Position numbers and translations under genes: made by a program. A stretch of 64,000 nucleotides of DNA from assembly GCA_041389525.1 (NCBI GenBank), contig JAWKRR010000009.1:1-64000 (forward strand), written 5' to 3'. Within the stretch, counting starts at the first letter, position 1, and every line of letters starts with the position of its first letter. This document shows positions 40,150-49,801 of this stretch, one piece after another. Under the pieces are notes generated by a model that was not told the origin of the DNA, searched no databases, and saw only the letters and a list, made by a program, of their open reading frames with translations. The stretch is from JACKFB01 sp041389525 (GTDB lineage Bacteria > Myxococcota_A > UBA9042 > PHBI01 > JACKFB01).

Positions 40150-42468
40150 ATGCGCCACACCCTCCTCGCCTTCGCGATCGCGGCCCAGGCCTGCGCCACC
40201 CCGGTGGTGGAAGGCGACGTGGGGGACGGCTCCGAGACCACAAGCGAGGTGGTGGCGGACGCGCTGGTTCTTGGCGACTCGGACGCCGTGCAGGGAGCTG
40301 ACGTCGACGCCGAGGGGGACACGGCCGAGGCCGAGGTCAGCGACGCGGACGTCGACGCCGAGCTGGGAGCGGACGCCAACGCCGACGCAGCGCCCGATCT
40401 CGGGCTGGAGGTCGACGCCGAGCCCGACGCGGAGAGCGACGTGGCCGAGGTCGCGGATACAGGCGTGGACTCAGCCGCGGACACGCTCTCCGACGTGGAG
40501 CCCGACGCGGAGGCCGACGCGGACGCGTCGTTCGAGGTGGAACCCGACCCGGGCGCCGACGCGGACACCTTCTCCGACGTGGAACCCGACGCCGAGCTCC
40601 CAGATGACATCGCGGTGGATGCCGAGCTCGCAGGCGACGCCGAGGTGGATGCCGAGCTCACGGGCGACGCGGCCGGCGATGCTCCCGGCGACTCGGAGCT
40701 CTCGGCGGACACGGAGATTCAGCCCGAGATCTGGGGCGACTCCGACGTGGACTTGGAAACCTCGGACGATGGCCAGACCGCGGGCGACGGCGAGACCGCA
40801 GACGACCTCGAACTCGACGCGGACGCCGACGCCGGGCCCGTGGCCGACGCCGAGGTCGGGCCGGACCTGGACGCGGGGCCGGACCTGGACGCGGGGCCGG
40901 ACCTGGACGCGGGGCCGGACCTGGACGCGGCCGAGGCGTGCATCGACGCCGACCAGGACGGGCGCGGAGTCGGTTGCTCGGCCGGCCCGGACTGCGACGA
41001 CACCGATGAGGACGTCTGGCAGTCCTGCGGGGCCTGCGCGGACGAGGACGGAGACGGCTACTACGCGGGCTGTGACGCCTACGTCGTCCGCGAGGGACCG
41101 GACTGCGACGAGACCTCCGCGGTCGTCTATCCCGGCGCGCCCGAGCTACCCGGCGATGGCTTGGTCAACGACTGCGCGGGCGCCTCGGACTTGGTGCCCT
41201 CGGACGCGAACGGCGTCTTCGTCTCGACGCTCGGAAGCCCCGACGGCGCCGGCACCCAGTCCGACCCCCTCGACGACCTGGCCGCCGGCCTCTCCCTCGC
41301 GCTCGCCACGGGCCGCTCGGTGTTCCTCTCGAAGGGCACCTGGCTGGGCGGCGTCACGGCCGTCCGGTCGATCTACGGCGGCTACGACCCCCAGACTTGG
41401 GAGCGCGATCTTGCCAACTCGGAGACCGTCATCGAGCACCCGACCGCGCTGTGGGGAGTCCGGCTCGCGGTGTCGGGCGTGGCGCTTCAGGGGCTGACGG
41501 TGCTCGCGGGCGCCGGCTCTTCGGGCGGGCACAGCAACGGCATCTACGTCGCCGCCAACCTCGAGCGCATCACCATCGCCGACTGCGAGGTGGACGGCGG
41601 CACGGGCTCGGTCGGTCACGGGATGCGGGTCTTCGGTCGCGTCGTCGTCGCGCGCAGCACGGCGAGCGGCGGCGCGCCGCTCATCGTCAGCTACGGCATC
41701 CGCGGCGAAAACGGCGCCCGCGTCTATGTCGTAGACAGCGTGCTGCTGGGCGGCAGTCCCACGACCAGCGCTGGCCGCAGCTACGGTCTGCGGGCCACGG
41801 GCGGCGTCGCGACCTTGCGAAACTGCGACGCGTACGGCGGCTCCGGGCACAGCGACGCCTACGCCTTTCAAGCGGACACCCTCGCGGCGACCGCGCTCGT
41901 GCAGAGCCGGCTCTACGGCGGAGACTCCGCGCTCGTCAGCTCGTGCACGGTCTTCGTGGGGACCGGCGCGACGAGCACGCTCGTACACAGCTACATCCAC
42001 GGCGGCGTCGGACCTGGGCCGACCCGCGCGGTGATCGCGTTCGGCGCCGGCGCGCGCTTGACCGTGGTCAACAGCATCCTCGACGCGGGCGTGTCAGAGA
42101 CGCTGGCATCCAGCATCTACGCGACTCAGGGCGGCCGCGCCCAGGTGGTCCACTCCATTCTGGGCGGCGAGGCGCAGGATTGCTTCGTCGAGCACGACGG
42201 GGGCTGCGCCGCGACGCTGGCCGCGCTCTCGGCGTGCGCGTGGAGCGGTTGCGCAGGCGTCACCAACGCGCTGGGCGTGGCCCCCGGCTTGGTCGACGCG
42301 CTGGGCGGCGACTTCCACTTGGTCGACGAGAGCCCCGCGATCGACGCCGGCGTCGACCCGGCCGCGTGGTACCGCGACGGCGGCCTCGGGGTGGACCTGG
42401 ACGGCGACGCGCGGCCCCAGGGAGCGTCCTGGGACATCGGCCTGGACGAGGTCCCAGCCGCACCTTGA
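40150..42468 (+). CDS. Acidic linker / MopE-like / beta-helix lipoprotein
   Basis: A 772-residue putative lipoprotein: a short signal peptide ends at Cys15 (AAQAC). Residues about 20-260 are low-complexity and extremely acidic, made of Asp, Glu, Ala and Val in repeated motifs such as DVEPDAE, and end in a perfect PDLDAG tandem repeat. Residues about 262-345 carry Cys/Asp MopE-like metal-binding motifs (DQDGRGVGC, GPDCDDTDEDV, DEDGDGYYAGC). The remainder resembles a right-handed parallel beta-helix (KGTWLGGVTAVRSIYGGYDP, ISYGIRGENG-type turns). It is likely a surface protein; function unknown. It converges on the OmpA gene. Confidence 0.8.
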   Translation: MRHTLLAFAIAAQACATPVVEGDVGDGSETTSEVVADALVLGDSDAVQGADVDAEGDTAEAEVSDADVDAELGADANADAAPDLGLEVDAEPDAESDVAEVADTGVDSAADTLSDVEPDAEADADASFEVEPDPGADADTFSDVEPDAELPDDIAVDAELAGDAEVDAELTGDAAGDAPGDSELSADTEIQPEIWGDSDVDLETSDDGQTAGDGETADDLELDADADAGPVADAEVGPDLDAGPDLDAGPDLDAGPDLDAAEACIDADQDGRGVGCSAGPDCDDTDEDVWQSCGACADEDGDGYYAGCDAYVVREGPDCDETSAVVYPGAPELPGDGLVNDCAGASDLVPSDANGVFVSTLGSPDGAGTQSDPLDDLAAGLSLALATGRSVFLSKGTWLGGVTAVRSIYGGYDPQTWERDLANSETVIEHPTALWGVRLAVSGVALQGLTVLAGAGSSGGHSNGIYVAANLERITIADCEVDGGTGSVGHGMRVFGRVVVARSTASGGAPLIVSYGIRGENGARVYVVDSVLLGGSPTTSAGRSYGLRATGGVATLRNCDAYGGSGHSDAYAFQADTLAATALVQSRLYGGDSALVSSCTVFVGTGATSTLVHSYIHGGVGPGPTRAVIAFGAGARLTVVNSILDAGVSETLASSIYATQGGRAQVVHSILGGEAQDCFVEHDGGCAATLAALSACAWSGCAGVTNALGVAPGLVDALGGDFHLVDESPAIDAGVDPAAWYRDGGLGVDLDGDARPQGASWDIGLDEVPAAP
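40861..40930 (+). repeat. 18-base tandem repeat in coding sequence
   Basis: About 3.9 identical copies of an 18-base unit encoding PDLDAG within the acidic linker of the beta-helix lipoprotein. Perfect DNA identity implies recent slippage expansion and possible length variation between strains. Confidence 0.85.
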
Positions 42469-42479
42469 GCCGCGAGCGC

Positions 42480-42510
42480 GGCGCGGGGGGCGTGACCGCC
42501 ACCCCGCGCC
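42480..42510. terminator. Bidirectional hairpin between the beta-helix and OmpA genes
   Basis: 9-bp stem GGCGCGGGG/CCCCGCGCC (42480-42488, 42502-42510) with an inner GGC/GCC pair group and a single bulged A around GTGACC. It lies in the 53-base gap between convergent stops. No T-tract. Confidence 0.6.
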
Positions 42511-42521
42511 GCCGTCAACGC

Positions 42522-44177
42522 TTACGGGTTCTTGTCGGGCCCCTGCGCGCCGGGCGCGACCTCGAGCACTTCGAGCTCCACCCGCCGGTTGCGAGCGCGG
42601 GCGTCGTCGGTGCGCGCCGGGTCCACGGGGCGCGACTTGCCGAACCAACGCGGCACCAGCATGCCCTCGGAGAGCCCCAGCCCGACGAGGTACTTCACGA
42701 CGGCGTGAGCGCGGCGCTTGGACAGCCCCATGTTGTAGCCGTCGGAGCCGATGAAGTCCGTGTGGCCCTCCACCGACAGCTTCAGGATCTCGGGATGCCG
42801 CTTCACGGTCGCCGCCAGCTCCTCGAGCTTGTGGCGGCCCTCGGGCTTCACGACGTCCTTGTCGAAGTCGAAGAGCACGTCGGCCTGGATAACGTAGCGG
42901 TCGCCACCCTTGGCCGGGACCACGTCCGGGCAGCCGTCCTCGTCCTGGTAGCCGTTCATCGTCTCCGGCTCGGTCGGGCAGCGGTCGTCCGAATCGAGGA
43001 CGCCGTCGCCGTCGTTGTCGAGATCCGGGCAGCCGTCCTCGTCCTGGTAGCCGTCGCGGTCCTCGGGCTCCATCGGGCAGCGGTCGTCGACGTCGAGGAC
43101 GCCGTCGCCGTCGTTGTCCACGTCGGGGCAGCCGTCGAGATCCTCGAAGCCGTCCTTGTCTTCTGGGTCATCGGGGCAGCGGTCCACGTCGTCGAGGATG
43201 CCGTCGCCGTCTCGGTCGCCGAGGACCACGACCGCGGGCTCCGGCTCCGGATCCTTATGATACGACCAGGCCGCGCCGAGCAGGATGCGCCGATCCGTCG
43301 CCCCGTAGCCCTCGACTACGCCCGTCCCCAGCGCGGCGTGGATCGCCACGTTGCGGTGCGGAAACCAGCGCAGGCCCAGGCGGACCTCCGACGGCGTCGA
43401 CGCCTTGTCTTGGAAGAACTGAGACAGCTGCGAGCGCAGCACCCACTCGCCAAGGACCTCCAGTCGCGGCTTCGCAAAATGGTAGCCGAGGCCCGCGCCG
43501 AGGTGGAACTCGTGACCCGTCTTCAGCCCGATGAGCTCGCCATCGCGCCGGATGCGCACGCCCAGCTCGCCAGACCAGAACAGGTAGCCGCTCTTGCCGA
43601 GGTGGTGGCGCCGCGAGAGCACGAGCGACGGGTCGACCTCGACCTGGCCCGTCCCGTACAGCTTGCTGTTTCGCCCGGTCGGGAAGGTCAGCGCCAAGAC
43701 CGCGCCGATGGAGAGCGGCGCGCGCTCCTCGGAGAGCAGGACGAACTTGCCCTGCAGCATCAGATCGCCGAGCGCGATGCTCTTCGGGTCAAAGGACTGC
43801 GCCCCCAAGACACTGCCGGTACGCGCAAACGAGATGGGAAGCTCCACGCCGACCTGCAACCAGTCCAGCAGACTCACCGAGCCGAAGACGTGCAGGGCGA
43901 TGTCGGTCTTGACCTGGGTCGCCGTCGGCGCGCCGGTGGCATCGCGCAGCAGCAGCGGGTTCTTGTCGATGCGCAGTTGCCAGCCAGCGGCGTTGTCCCA
44001 CTGGTGCATGCCCGAGACGCCCTCGACCTCGAAGAACCCGTTGGTGTCCACGGTCGAGCGGTACCAGAGCATGTTGGGGAGCGCCGCGTTCGCCGCGGGC
44101 GCGCTCGCCAAGAGCAGACCTGTCACACAGGCCAGGCAGACAGCCGCGGCGCCGACGCGCCCAGAAATACGGGTCAT
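42522..44177 (-). CDS. OmpA-family protein with TSP3 repeats
   Basis: A 551-residue outer-membrane protein. Signal peptide to about residue 31, then a putative beta-barrel (about 35-310; FWSGELGVRIRRDGEL, RLGLRWFPHRNVAIHAALG). Thrombospondin type-3 Ca-binding repeats follow near 320-425 (DRDGDGILDDVDRCPDDPED, DNDGDGVLDVDDRC). A C-terminal OmpA domain (about 430-540) has the peptidoglycan-binding signature YNMGLSKRRAHAVV and NRRVELEV. The protein should link the outer membrane to peptidoglycan. Its ATG overlaps the stop of the large Cys-rich protein by 4 bases, so the pair is coupled. Confidence 0.92.
   Translation of the reverse strand: MTRISGRVGAAAVCLACVTGLLLASAPAANAALPNMLWYRSTVDTNGFFEVEGVSGMHQWDNAAGWQLRIDKNPLLLRDATGAPTATQVKTDIALHVFGSVSLLDWLQVGVELPISFARTGSVLGAQSFDPKSIALGDLMLQGKFVLLSEERAPLSIGAVLALTFPTGRNSKLYGTGQVEVDPSLVLSRRHHLGKSGYLFWSGELGVRIRRDGELIGLKTGHEFHLGAGLGYHFAKPRLEVLGEWVLRSQLSQFFQDKASTPSEVRLGLRWFPHRNVAIHAALGTGVVEGYGATDRRILLGAAWSYHKDPEPEPAVVVLGDRDGDGILDDVDRCPDDPEDKDGFEDLDGCPDVDNDGDGVLDVDDRCPMEPEDRDGYQDEDGCPDLDNDGDGVLDSDDRCPTEPETMNGYQDEDGCPDVVPAKGGDRYVIQADVLFDFDKDVVKPEGRHKLEELAATVKRHPEILKLSVEGHTDFIGSDGYNMGLSKRRAHAVVKYLVGLGLSEGMLVPRWFGKSRPVDPARTDDARARNRRVELEVLEVAPGAQGPDKNP
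42905..43235 (-). repeat. TSP3 calcium-binding repeats
   Basis: Repeated DNA and protein units of the form DxDxDGxxDxxDxC within the OmpA-family gene, about three copies with near-identical codons. Confidence 0.7.
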
Positions 44178-47100
44178 CGACGCTCTCCTACGATCTGCAT
44201 TTTCCTACGACGCCAGAAGAGCCCGGCGAGCGCCAAGAGAGCCAGCGGGACCCACGACGCCTGCAGCGGCGCGCCTTCGCACCCGAAGAACTTGCCGCCC
44301 GCCAGGTAGGTCTCTTCGTCCACGCACTGGCTTGGCTCGTCGCCGAAGCACTGGTAGCCATCCTCGACCGCGCACACGGCGCTGCACCCGTCGCCGATGG
44401 TCGTGTTGCCGTCGTCGCACGCCTCGCCGAGGTCGGCTTCGACCAAGCCGTTCCCGCAGTTGGAGTCGACCTCGACCACACAGAGCGCCGAGCACCCGTC
44501 GCCGCCGACGAGGTTGCTGTCATCGCAGGCTTCGCCGGTGTCCACCACGCCGTCACCGCAGCGGGCAGGCTGACAATCCAACCGGCACGCGTCCTTCACG
44601 GTGGCGCTGTTGGAGTCGCCGCTGTCACAGCCCTCCCCCGCCAGCGTGTTCAGGGTCCCGTCGCCGCACTCGACCGCGGTGCAGTCGGCGTCGCAGGTCG
44701 CCGTCTGGGCGCCGTCGTCGCAGGCCTCGTCGAGGCCGCTCTGCACGACGCTGTCGCCGCAGCTCTCGATGGCGCACGCAGACGAGCACCCGTCCCCGTC
44801 TTCGGTGTTCCCGTCGTCGCACGCCTCGCCGGTGTCCTTGATCTCGTCGCCGCACGCCGGGATCGTGCAGTCCTCGCGGCAGACCACCGTCCCGTCCGCG
44901 GTGCCGTCGCACTCCTCGGTGCCGGTGACGATGCCGTTCCCGCACGCCGTCACCGTGCAGTTCGAGTCGCAGCCGTCTCCGTCGTCCGTGTTTCCATCGT
45001 CGCACGCCTCGTCAGCGCTCTCGTTGACGGTCTCGTCGCCGCAGACGACCTCGGTGCAATCGTCGTCGCAGGTCGCGGACTCGCCGCTGTCGTCACACTC
45101 CTCGGAGCCCTCGACCACCCCGTCACCGCAAGTCGGCACGCAGATGTCGCCCAGATCGATGGCGCTGCACCCGCCCACCGCGTCGCAGGTGTCGGTGGTG
45201 CACGGGTCTTCGTCGTCGCATTGGTCGCTCACGTCGGCGTTCTGGCAGCCCACCTCGGGGTCGCAGCTGTCGGCGGTGCACGCGTTGGCGTCGTCGCAGT
45301 CCACGGGCGTCTTGGTGCAGTCGAACTGCGTCGGTCCCACGCCAGCGGCGGTGACGACAGGCACGCACGCGTCGACGGTGCACACGTCGCCGTCATCGCA
45401 GTCCACCGGCACCGAGGCGCACAGGTCGGGCGGCTCGGCGCCCAGGGGGTTCAGCGTGCCGCCGTCGCAGAAGTCGACGGTGCACGGGTCGCCGTCGTCG
45501 CACACCACCGGGCTGGTGACGCACTCGAAGCTCGGCGGCGCCTCGCCCTGGGGCGAGATCAGCGCCTGACACGTGTCGATGGTGCAGCCGTCGCCGTCGT
45601 CGCAGTCGACCGCAGCGGAGACACAGCCGCTGGCGTCATCGCAGGCATCGGTCGTGCACGGGTCGCCGTCGTCGCACACCAGCGGCGCGGTGACGCAGCC
45701 GACCTCGTCGTCGCAGGAGTCGACCGTGCAAGGGTTCTCGTCGTTGCAGACCACAGGCGTCGCCACGCACCCAAGCTCAGCATCGCAGGACTCCACCGCG
45801 CACGCCCCGCCGACCGCGCACTCGATCGGCGCGTTCACGCAGCCCAGCTCTTGGTCGCAGCTGTCGACGGTGCACGCGTCGGAGTCGTCGCAGGTGACCG
45901 GCGCGTGGACGCAGTCGAACGGATCCGACTCGATGCCCTGGGGCTGCACCACCGGCACGCACTCGTCGAGGGTGCAGCCGTCTTCGTCGTCGCAGGTGAC
46001 GGGCAGGGTCGTGCAGCCGCTCGGAGCAGGCCCGCCGAAGGGCTGCTGGAGCTCCTCGCAGAAGTTGAAGGTGCAGACGTCGCCGTCGTCGCAGTCGACC
46101 GGCGCGTTGACGCAACCCAGCTCGAGATCGCAGCTGTCGTCAGTGCAAATGAGCCCGTCGTTGCAGTCGGCCGGCTCATGGAGGCAGCCGGTCTCGGAGT
46201 CGCAGGAGTCGACGGTGCAGGGGTTCCCGTCGTCGCAATCCGTCACCGAGGTCGCGCAGTCGAACTCGGCGGGCGGCAGGTCTCCTTGGGGCTGAAGCGC
46301 GGGCACGCATGTGTCGACCGTGCACGCGTCGCCGTCGTCGCAATCCACGGGGACCGCCGCGCAGAACGGGCTGTTCTGCCCTTCGCCCAGCGGGGCGATC
46401 TGCGGATCGCAGAAGTCCACGGTGCAGGGGTCGCCGTCATCGCAGACGACCTCAAAGGTCTGGCAGCCGCCGAAGTCGGAGTTGCAGAACTCGTCGGTGC
46501 ACGGGTTCTCGTCATCGCACGAGACCGGCGTGTTGATGCAGCCCAGCGCGGGGTCGCACGAGTCGTCCGTGCAAGGGTCGCCATCGTCGCAGTCCACGTC
46601 GGACTTCACACAGGCGAACAGGATCGGCCCGAGCCCGTCCGGCTGGATGAGCGACTCGCACGCATCGTTGGTGCAGGCGTCGCCGTCGTCGCAGTCCACC
46701 GGGGCGGACGTGCAGCCGGGGTTCCCGCCCGGCAGGCCCTGCGGCAGGATCTGCGGGTCGCAGAAGTCGACGGTGCAAGGGTCGCCGTCATCGCAGAACA
46801 CGTCCGGGTTCGCGCAGCCCAGCGGCGGGAGGCACAGGTCCTCGGTGCACGGGTTCCCGTCGTCGCAGTCGGTCGGTACGTTCGTGCAGCCAAGCTGCGG
46901 GTCGCACGCGTCGTCGGTGCACGGGTTCTGGTCGTCGCAGACCACGGGCGTGAAGACGCACCCTACGGCCGGATCGCAGGTGTCCGCGGTGCACGGGTTC
47001 TCGTCGTCGCAGAGGATGCCGTTGGGCTCATCGCACCCCTCGAAGTCGAAGCACTGGGCCTCCATGCACTTGTTGCCCTCGGTGCAATCGGCCGGCGCCT

Positions 47101-47671
47101 GGGTGCAACCGACTCCCGGCTCGCAGGTGCCTACGGTGCATGGGTTATCGTCGTCGCAGTCGTCGACCGTATTTACGCAGACGCCGGACTCCTGGTCGCA
47201 GGAGTCCTTGGTGCACGGATCGGCGTCATCGCAGTCGACGGGGTCGTACTGACAGCCCGTGGCGGGGTTGCACGCGTTGGTCGTGCAGGGGTCCTCGTCG
47301 TTGCAATGCACGTCGGGCAGATTGGAGCAGCCCAGGAACGCGACGCAGGTGTCGGTGGTGCAGGCGTTAGAGTCGTCGCAGGTGAGGACGAGCGAGAAAT
47401 CGCACCCGATGAGCGGTATGCAAACGTCCACGGTGCACGGGTCGCCGTCGTTGCAGACCTCGATCAGGCAGGGATCGACCGGCCCGCACTCCGGGTTGAA
47501 GGGATCCGGGCAGACGGGCCCGCACGCCGGGTTGAAGGGATCCGGGCAGACACCGCCAGCGCTCGCCGCGGGCGCAAAGACGAGCAGACTCAGCAGCAGG
47601 ACCGCCAAGCGGGCAGTCGCTCGAACATGGGAGTGCGACCGGCGTGAGCCGGCCTTCATCGTGGCGTTCAT
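44174..47671 (-). CDS. Giant Cys-rich repeat surface protein with C-terminal sorting tail
   Basis: A 1165-residue exported protein. The ATG at 47671 has AAGGGG upstream and opens a signal peptide ending at SAGG; two CPDPFNPxCG units follow. I count 28 units of the form C-[DN]-D-x-x-x-C-T-x-x-x-C over residues about 70-830, then eight units of the Myxococcus-type repeat (CGDG...GEACDDGNTxxGDGC; DUF4215-like) to about residue 1110. The C-terminus has a Cys, one hydrophobic helix and WRRRK, like MYXO-CTERM anchors. The chain holds well over 100 Cys, so it must be disulfide-bonded outside the cytoplasm. It is coupled to the OmpA gene by ATGA and may form a stalk or adhesin; that role is inference. 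Confidence 0.88.
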   Translation of the reverse strand: MNATMKAGSRRSHSHVRATARLAVLLLSLLVFAPAASAGGVCPDPFNPACGPVCPDPFNPECGPVDPCLIEVCNDGDPCTVDVCIPLIGCDFSLVLTCDDSNACTTDTCVAFLGCSNLPDVHCNDEDPCTTNACNPATGCQYDPVDCDDADPCTKDSCDQESGVCVNTVDDCDDDNPCTVGTCEPGVGCTQAPADCTEGNKCMEAQCFDFEGCDEPNGILCDDENPCTADTCDPAVGCVFTPVVCDDQNPCTDDACDPQLGCTNVPTDCDDGNPCTEDLCLPPLGCANPDVFCDDGDPCTVDFCDPQILPQGLPGGNPGCTSAPVDCDDGDACTNDACESLIQPDGLGPILFACVKSDVDCDDGDPCTDDSCDPALGCINTPVSCDDENPCTDEFCNSDFGGCQTFEVVCDDGDPCTVDFCDPQIAPLGEGQNSPFCAAVPVDCDDGDACTVDTCVPALQPQGDLPPAEFDCATSVTDCDDGNPCTVDSCDSETGCLHEPADCNDGLICTDDSCDLELGCVNAPVDCDDGDVCTFNFCEELQQPFGGPAPSGCTTLPVTCDDEDGCTLDECVPVVQPQGIESDPFDCVHAPVTCDDSDACTVDSCDQELGCVNAPIECAVGGACAVESCDAELGCVATPVVCNDENPCTVDSCDDEVGCVTAPLVCDDGDPCTTDACDDASGCVSAAVDCDDGDGCTIDTCQALISPQGEAPPSFECVTSPVVCDDGDPCTVDFCDGGTLNPLGAEPPDLCASVPVDCDDGDVCTVDACVPVVTAAGVGPTQFDCTKTPVDCDDANACTADSCDPEVGCQNADVSDQCDDEDPCTTDTCDAVGGCSAIDLGDICVPTCGDGVVEGSEECDDSGESATCDDDCTEVVCGDETVNESADEACDDGNTDDGDGCDSNCTVTACGNGIVTGTEECDGTADGTVVCREDCTIPACGDEIKDTGEACDDGNTEDGDGCSSACAIESCGDSVVQSGLDEACDDGAQTATCDADCTAVECGDGTLNTLAGEGCDSGDSNSATVKDACRLDCQPARCGDGVVDTGEACDDSNLVGGDGCSALCVVEVDSNCGNGLVEADLGEACDDGNTTIGDGCSAVCAVEDGYQCFGDEPSQCVDEETYLAGGKFFGCEGAPLQASWVPLALLALAGLFWRRRKMQIVGERR
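44330..45130 (-). repeat. Eight Myxococcus-type Cys-rich repeats
   Basis: Protein-coding repeats of about 30-38 codons with core CGDGxxxxGEACDDGN and GDGC, in the C-terminal part of the giant Cys-rich protein. Confidence 0.75.
45182..47458 (-). repeat. 28-copy CDDGDPCT repeat array
   Basis: Protein-coding tandem array, about 22-36 codons per unit, core C-[DN]-D-x-[DN]-x-C-T-x-[DE]-x-C. Individual units are diverged but the core codons are highly similar. Confidence 0.8.
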
Positions 47672-47920
47672 CGTAATCCCCTTCTGACCGCGCCGCCGGT
47701 CGACGCCCCTCCGAAAGGGGCCACGGGCGCAGTCTTCGTCGCGTGGAAGCATCGTAGCTGAAGGAATGTGGCGCGTCGCGGTCACCTTGGCATTTTCCGG
47801 ACGCTCGACTCAAAACCGCGGGACCCTGCGGCCTCCGGACCCGCGCAATGAGCGGCGATACGCGGTAGAACTCTCGCTCGGATCGAAGCGTTCGGATCGA
47901 CGCGCGGGGTGGGGCACTAG

Positions 47921-49801
47921 GTGAGCAGGCAGACCGCGATCTCAGGAGCTGAGGGTCGCCAGCGGCGGGCTGGCTTGACTCGCATCGCCAGCGCCGGGTG
48001 GGCTCGCTGCGCGCGAGTGCCCGCGCTGGTTGCTTTGCTCGCGCTGGTCGGGTGTGCCGACGGCGATCCAGCGGGGCAGAGTGCCACCTTGTCCCGGACC
48101 GCCAGCCCGTGGACCCGGTCGCCGGCTGTGCACGAGCCATCCAGGCCGATCCAGGCGCCGATCCGACTGATCGTCGGCTTCGACCAGCCCCCGTCGCCAA
48201 GTGACATCGCTCGGCTCACCGCGCTCGGCGCACACGTCAAACACAGCTTCCGCCTGAGCGCCGCCCTGCTGCTCGAGCTCCCCGAAGCCGCCCTGACCGC
48301 GGTGACGACCGCGCTGCGCCAAGACCCGCACCTGCGCTACCTGGAGCCCGACCTCGAGGTCAGCCTGCGCGCGGTCCCCAACGACCCCCTCTGGCCGGGC
48401 CAGTGGGGACTCCACCACTCAAAATCCGCAGGCGGCGACTGGCGAATCGACGTGGACGCCCCCGACGCCTGGGACGTCGTGACCGCGGACGCCTCCGTGG
48501 TCATCGCCCTGGCCGACACCGGGGTCGACGCCTCGCACCCGGACCTGTCGGGCGCGATCTGGACCAACGCCGCCGAAGCCGCCGGCGTGGCGGGGGTCGA
48601 CGACGACGGCAACGGCTATACAGACGACCTCCACGGCTACAATTTCCACGACGGGACCCCGCTCATCTACCGGAACGCCGAGGAGGACTGGCACGGCACC
48701 CACCTCGCCGGGATCCTCGCCGCCACCGCCAATGACGGCGTGGGGATCGCCGGCCTCGCCGCGGGCGCCCGCGTGATGGTGTGCAAGTTCATCGGCGGGC
48801 CCAAGGTCACCGGCACCTCCGCGGCGGCTGCCGAGGCCATCGAGTACGCCGCCGCCCACGGGGTGCGCCTGATCAACGCGTCTTTCGGCACGCCGGCGCC
48901 CTCGACGCTGCTGGCCGACACCATCGCGGCCAGCGGCGCGCTCGTGATCGCCGCGGCCGGCAACGACCGGCGCGACATCGACGCCAAGCCCAGCTACCCG
49001 GCGAGCCTGCCCCTGCCGACGATCATCACCGTGGCGGCGGTCGATCGCTTCGGCAAGCTGGCGACGGGATGGGGCGAGGCGAAGAACCAGGGCTCCAACT
49101 GGGGCGCGACCGCCGTCGACCTCGCGGCCCCCGGCGACGCCATCCGCAGCACCTGGCCTGAGGGGCGCTGGGGCGGCACCTCGGGCACCTCGATGGCGAC
49201 GCCGCTGGTCACCGCCACCGCCGCGCTGCTGCTCTCGTGGGACCCGACCCTGACGAACCCTCAGCTGCGGGCGGCGATTCTGGACTCCGCGGTGCCCTGG
49301 CCGAGCCTGCAGGGGAAGGTCGCGACGGGGGGCCTCCTCAACGCCCGAGCAGCTCTCGATTACATAGGTGGGATCTCGGCGTTTTCGCCCCCAGCCACTT
49401 CGGTGAGCGCCGAGGACTCGGTGCGCTGGGCGGTGTATCAGGGCGCCGAGCTCCATCAGTTCGCGCCCTCTGTCCCGCCACCTGGCGGCGCGACCCAGCC
49501 CTTTCTCGCCAGCCTCGCGCTCCGCGCGCACGCGGTCTCCGGCCCGCTCGGGGGGCGGGTCAGCGCCGAGCTGCTGCTGCCAGGGCAGGCCCCGCGCGTG
49601 CTCTGGCGCCAAGGAGTCGCGCCGCTCGAGATAGGCCAGCCCGCCCTTCACTGCGACGGCCCCACCCTGCCCACCTGCGCCCTGCCCCCCGCCGCCGTGC
49701 CCGGTTACGGCCCCTACACCCTGCGCCTGAGCGCCACCGGAGACGCCGAGCTGCGCGTCACCGGGGTCCGCTACGTCTGGCGCGCCGAGGTCGCCCCATG
49801 A
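47921..49801 (+). CDS. Subtilisin-like serine protease (S8) lipoprotein
   Basis: A 626-residue lipoprotein, lipobox LVGC near residue 44. An inhibitor_I9-like propeptide (about 80-150; IRLIVGFDQPP, LRYLEPDLEVSL) precedes the peptidase S8 domain. The triad is intact: Asp199 (ADTGVD), His258 (DWHGTHLAG), Ser424 (SGTSMATP); the oxyanion Asn lies in AAGNDRR. The final 140 residues are a beta-rich tail of unknown type. The GTG at 47921 is used; a GTG at 48017 would shorten the signal. It is a candidate processing protease for neighbouring surface proteins. The stop overlaps the next ATG by 4 bases. Confidence 0.92.
   Translation: MSRQTAISGAEGRQRRAGLTRIASAGWARCARVPALVALLALVGCADGDPAGQSATLSRTASPWTRSPAVHEPSRPIQAPIRLIVGFDQPPSPSDIARLTALGAHVKHSFRLSAALLLELPEAALTAVTTALRQDPHLRYLEPDLEVSLRAVPNDPLWPGQWGLHHSKSAGGDWRIDVDAPDAWDVVTADASVVIALADTGVDASHPDLSGAIWTNAAEAAGVAGVDDDGNGYTDDLHGYNFHDGTPLIYRNAEEDWHGTHLAGILAATANDGVGIAGLAAGARVMVCKFIGGPKVTGTSAAAAEAIEYAAAHGVRLINASFGTPAPSTLLADTIAASGALVIAAAGNDRRDIDAKPSYPASLPLPTIITVAAVDRFGKLATGWGEAKNQGSNWGATAVDLAAPGDAIRSTWPEGRWGGTSGTSMATPLVTATAALLLSWDPTLTNPQLRAAILDSAVPWPSLQGKVATGGLLNARAALDYIGGISAFSPPATSVSAEDSVRWAVYQGAELHQFAPSVPPPGGATQPFLASLALRAHAVSGPLGGRVSAELLLPGQAPRVLWRQGVAPLEIGQPALHCDGPTLPTCALPPAAVPGYGPYTLRLSATGDAELRVTGVRYVWRAEVAP

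Noticed and set aside
45221..47647. Long open frame on the plus strand (about 808 codons) opposite the giant Cys-rich gene
   Set aside because: It is the antisense shadow of a repetitive GC-rich gene; it encodes a low-complexity V/A/R/G-rich chain with no motif, signal or Shine-Dalgarno.
47878..47900. Direct repeat TCGGATCGA x2 before the subtilase gene
   Set aside because: Only 9 bases long in a GC-rich context, no promoter elements aligned with it; probably chance.
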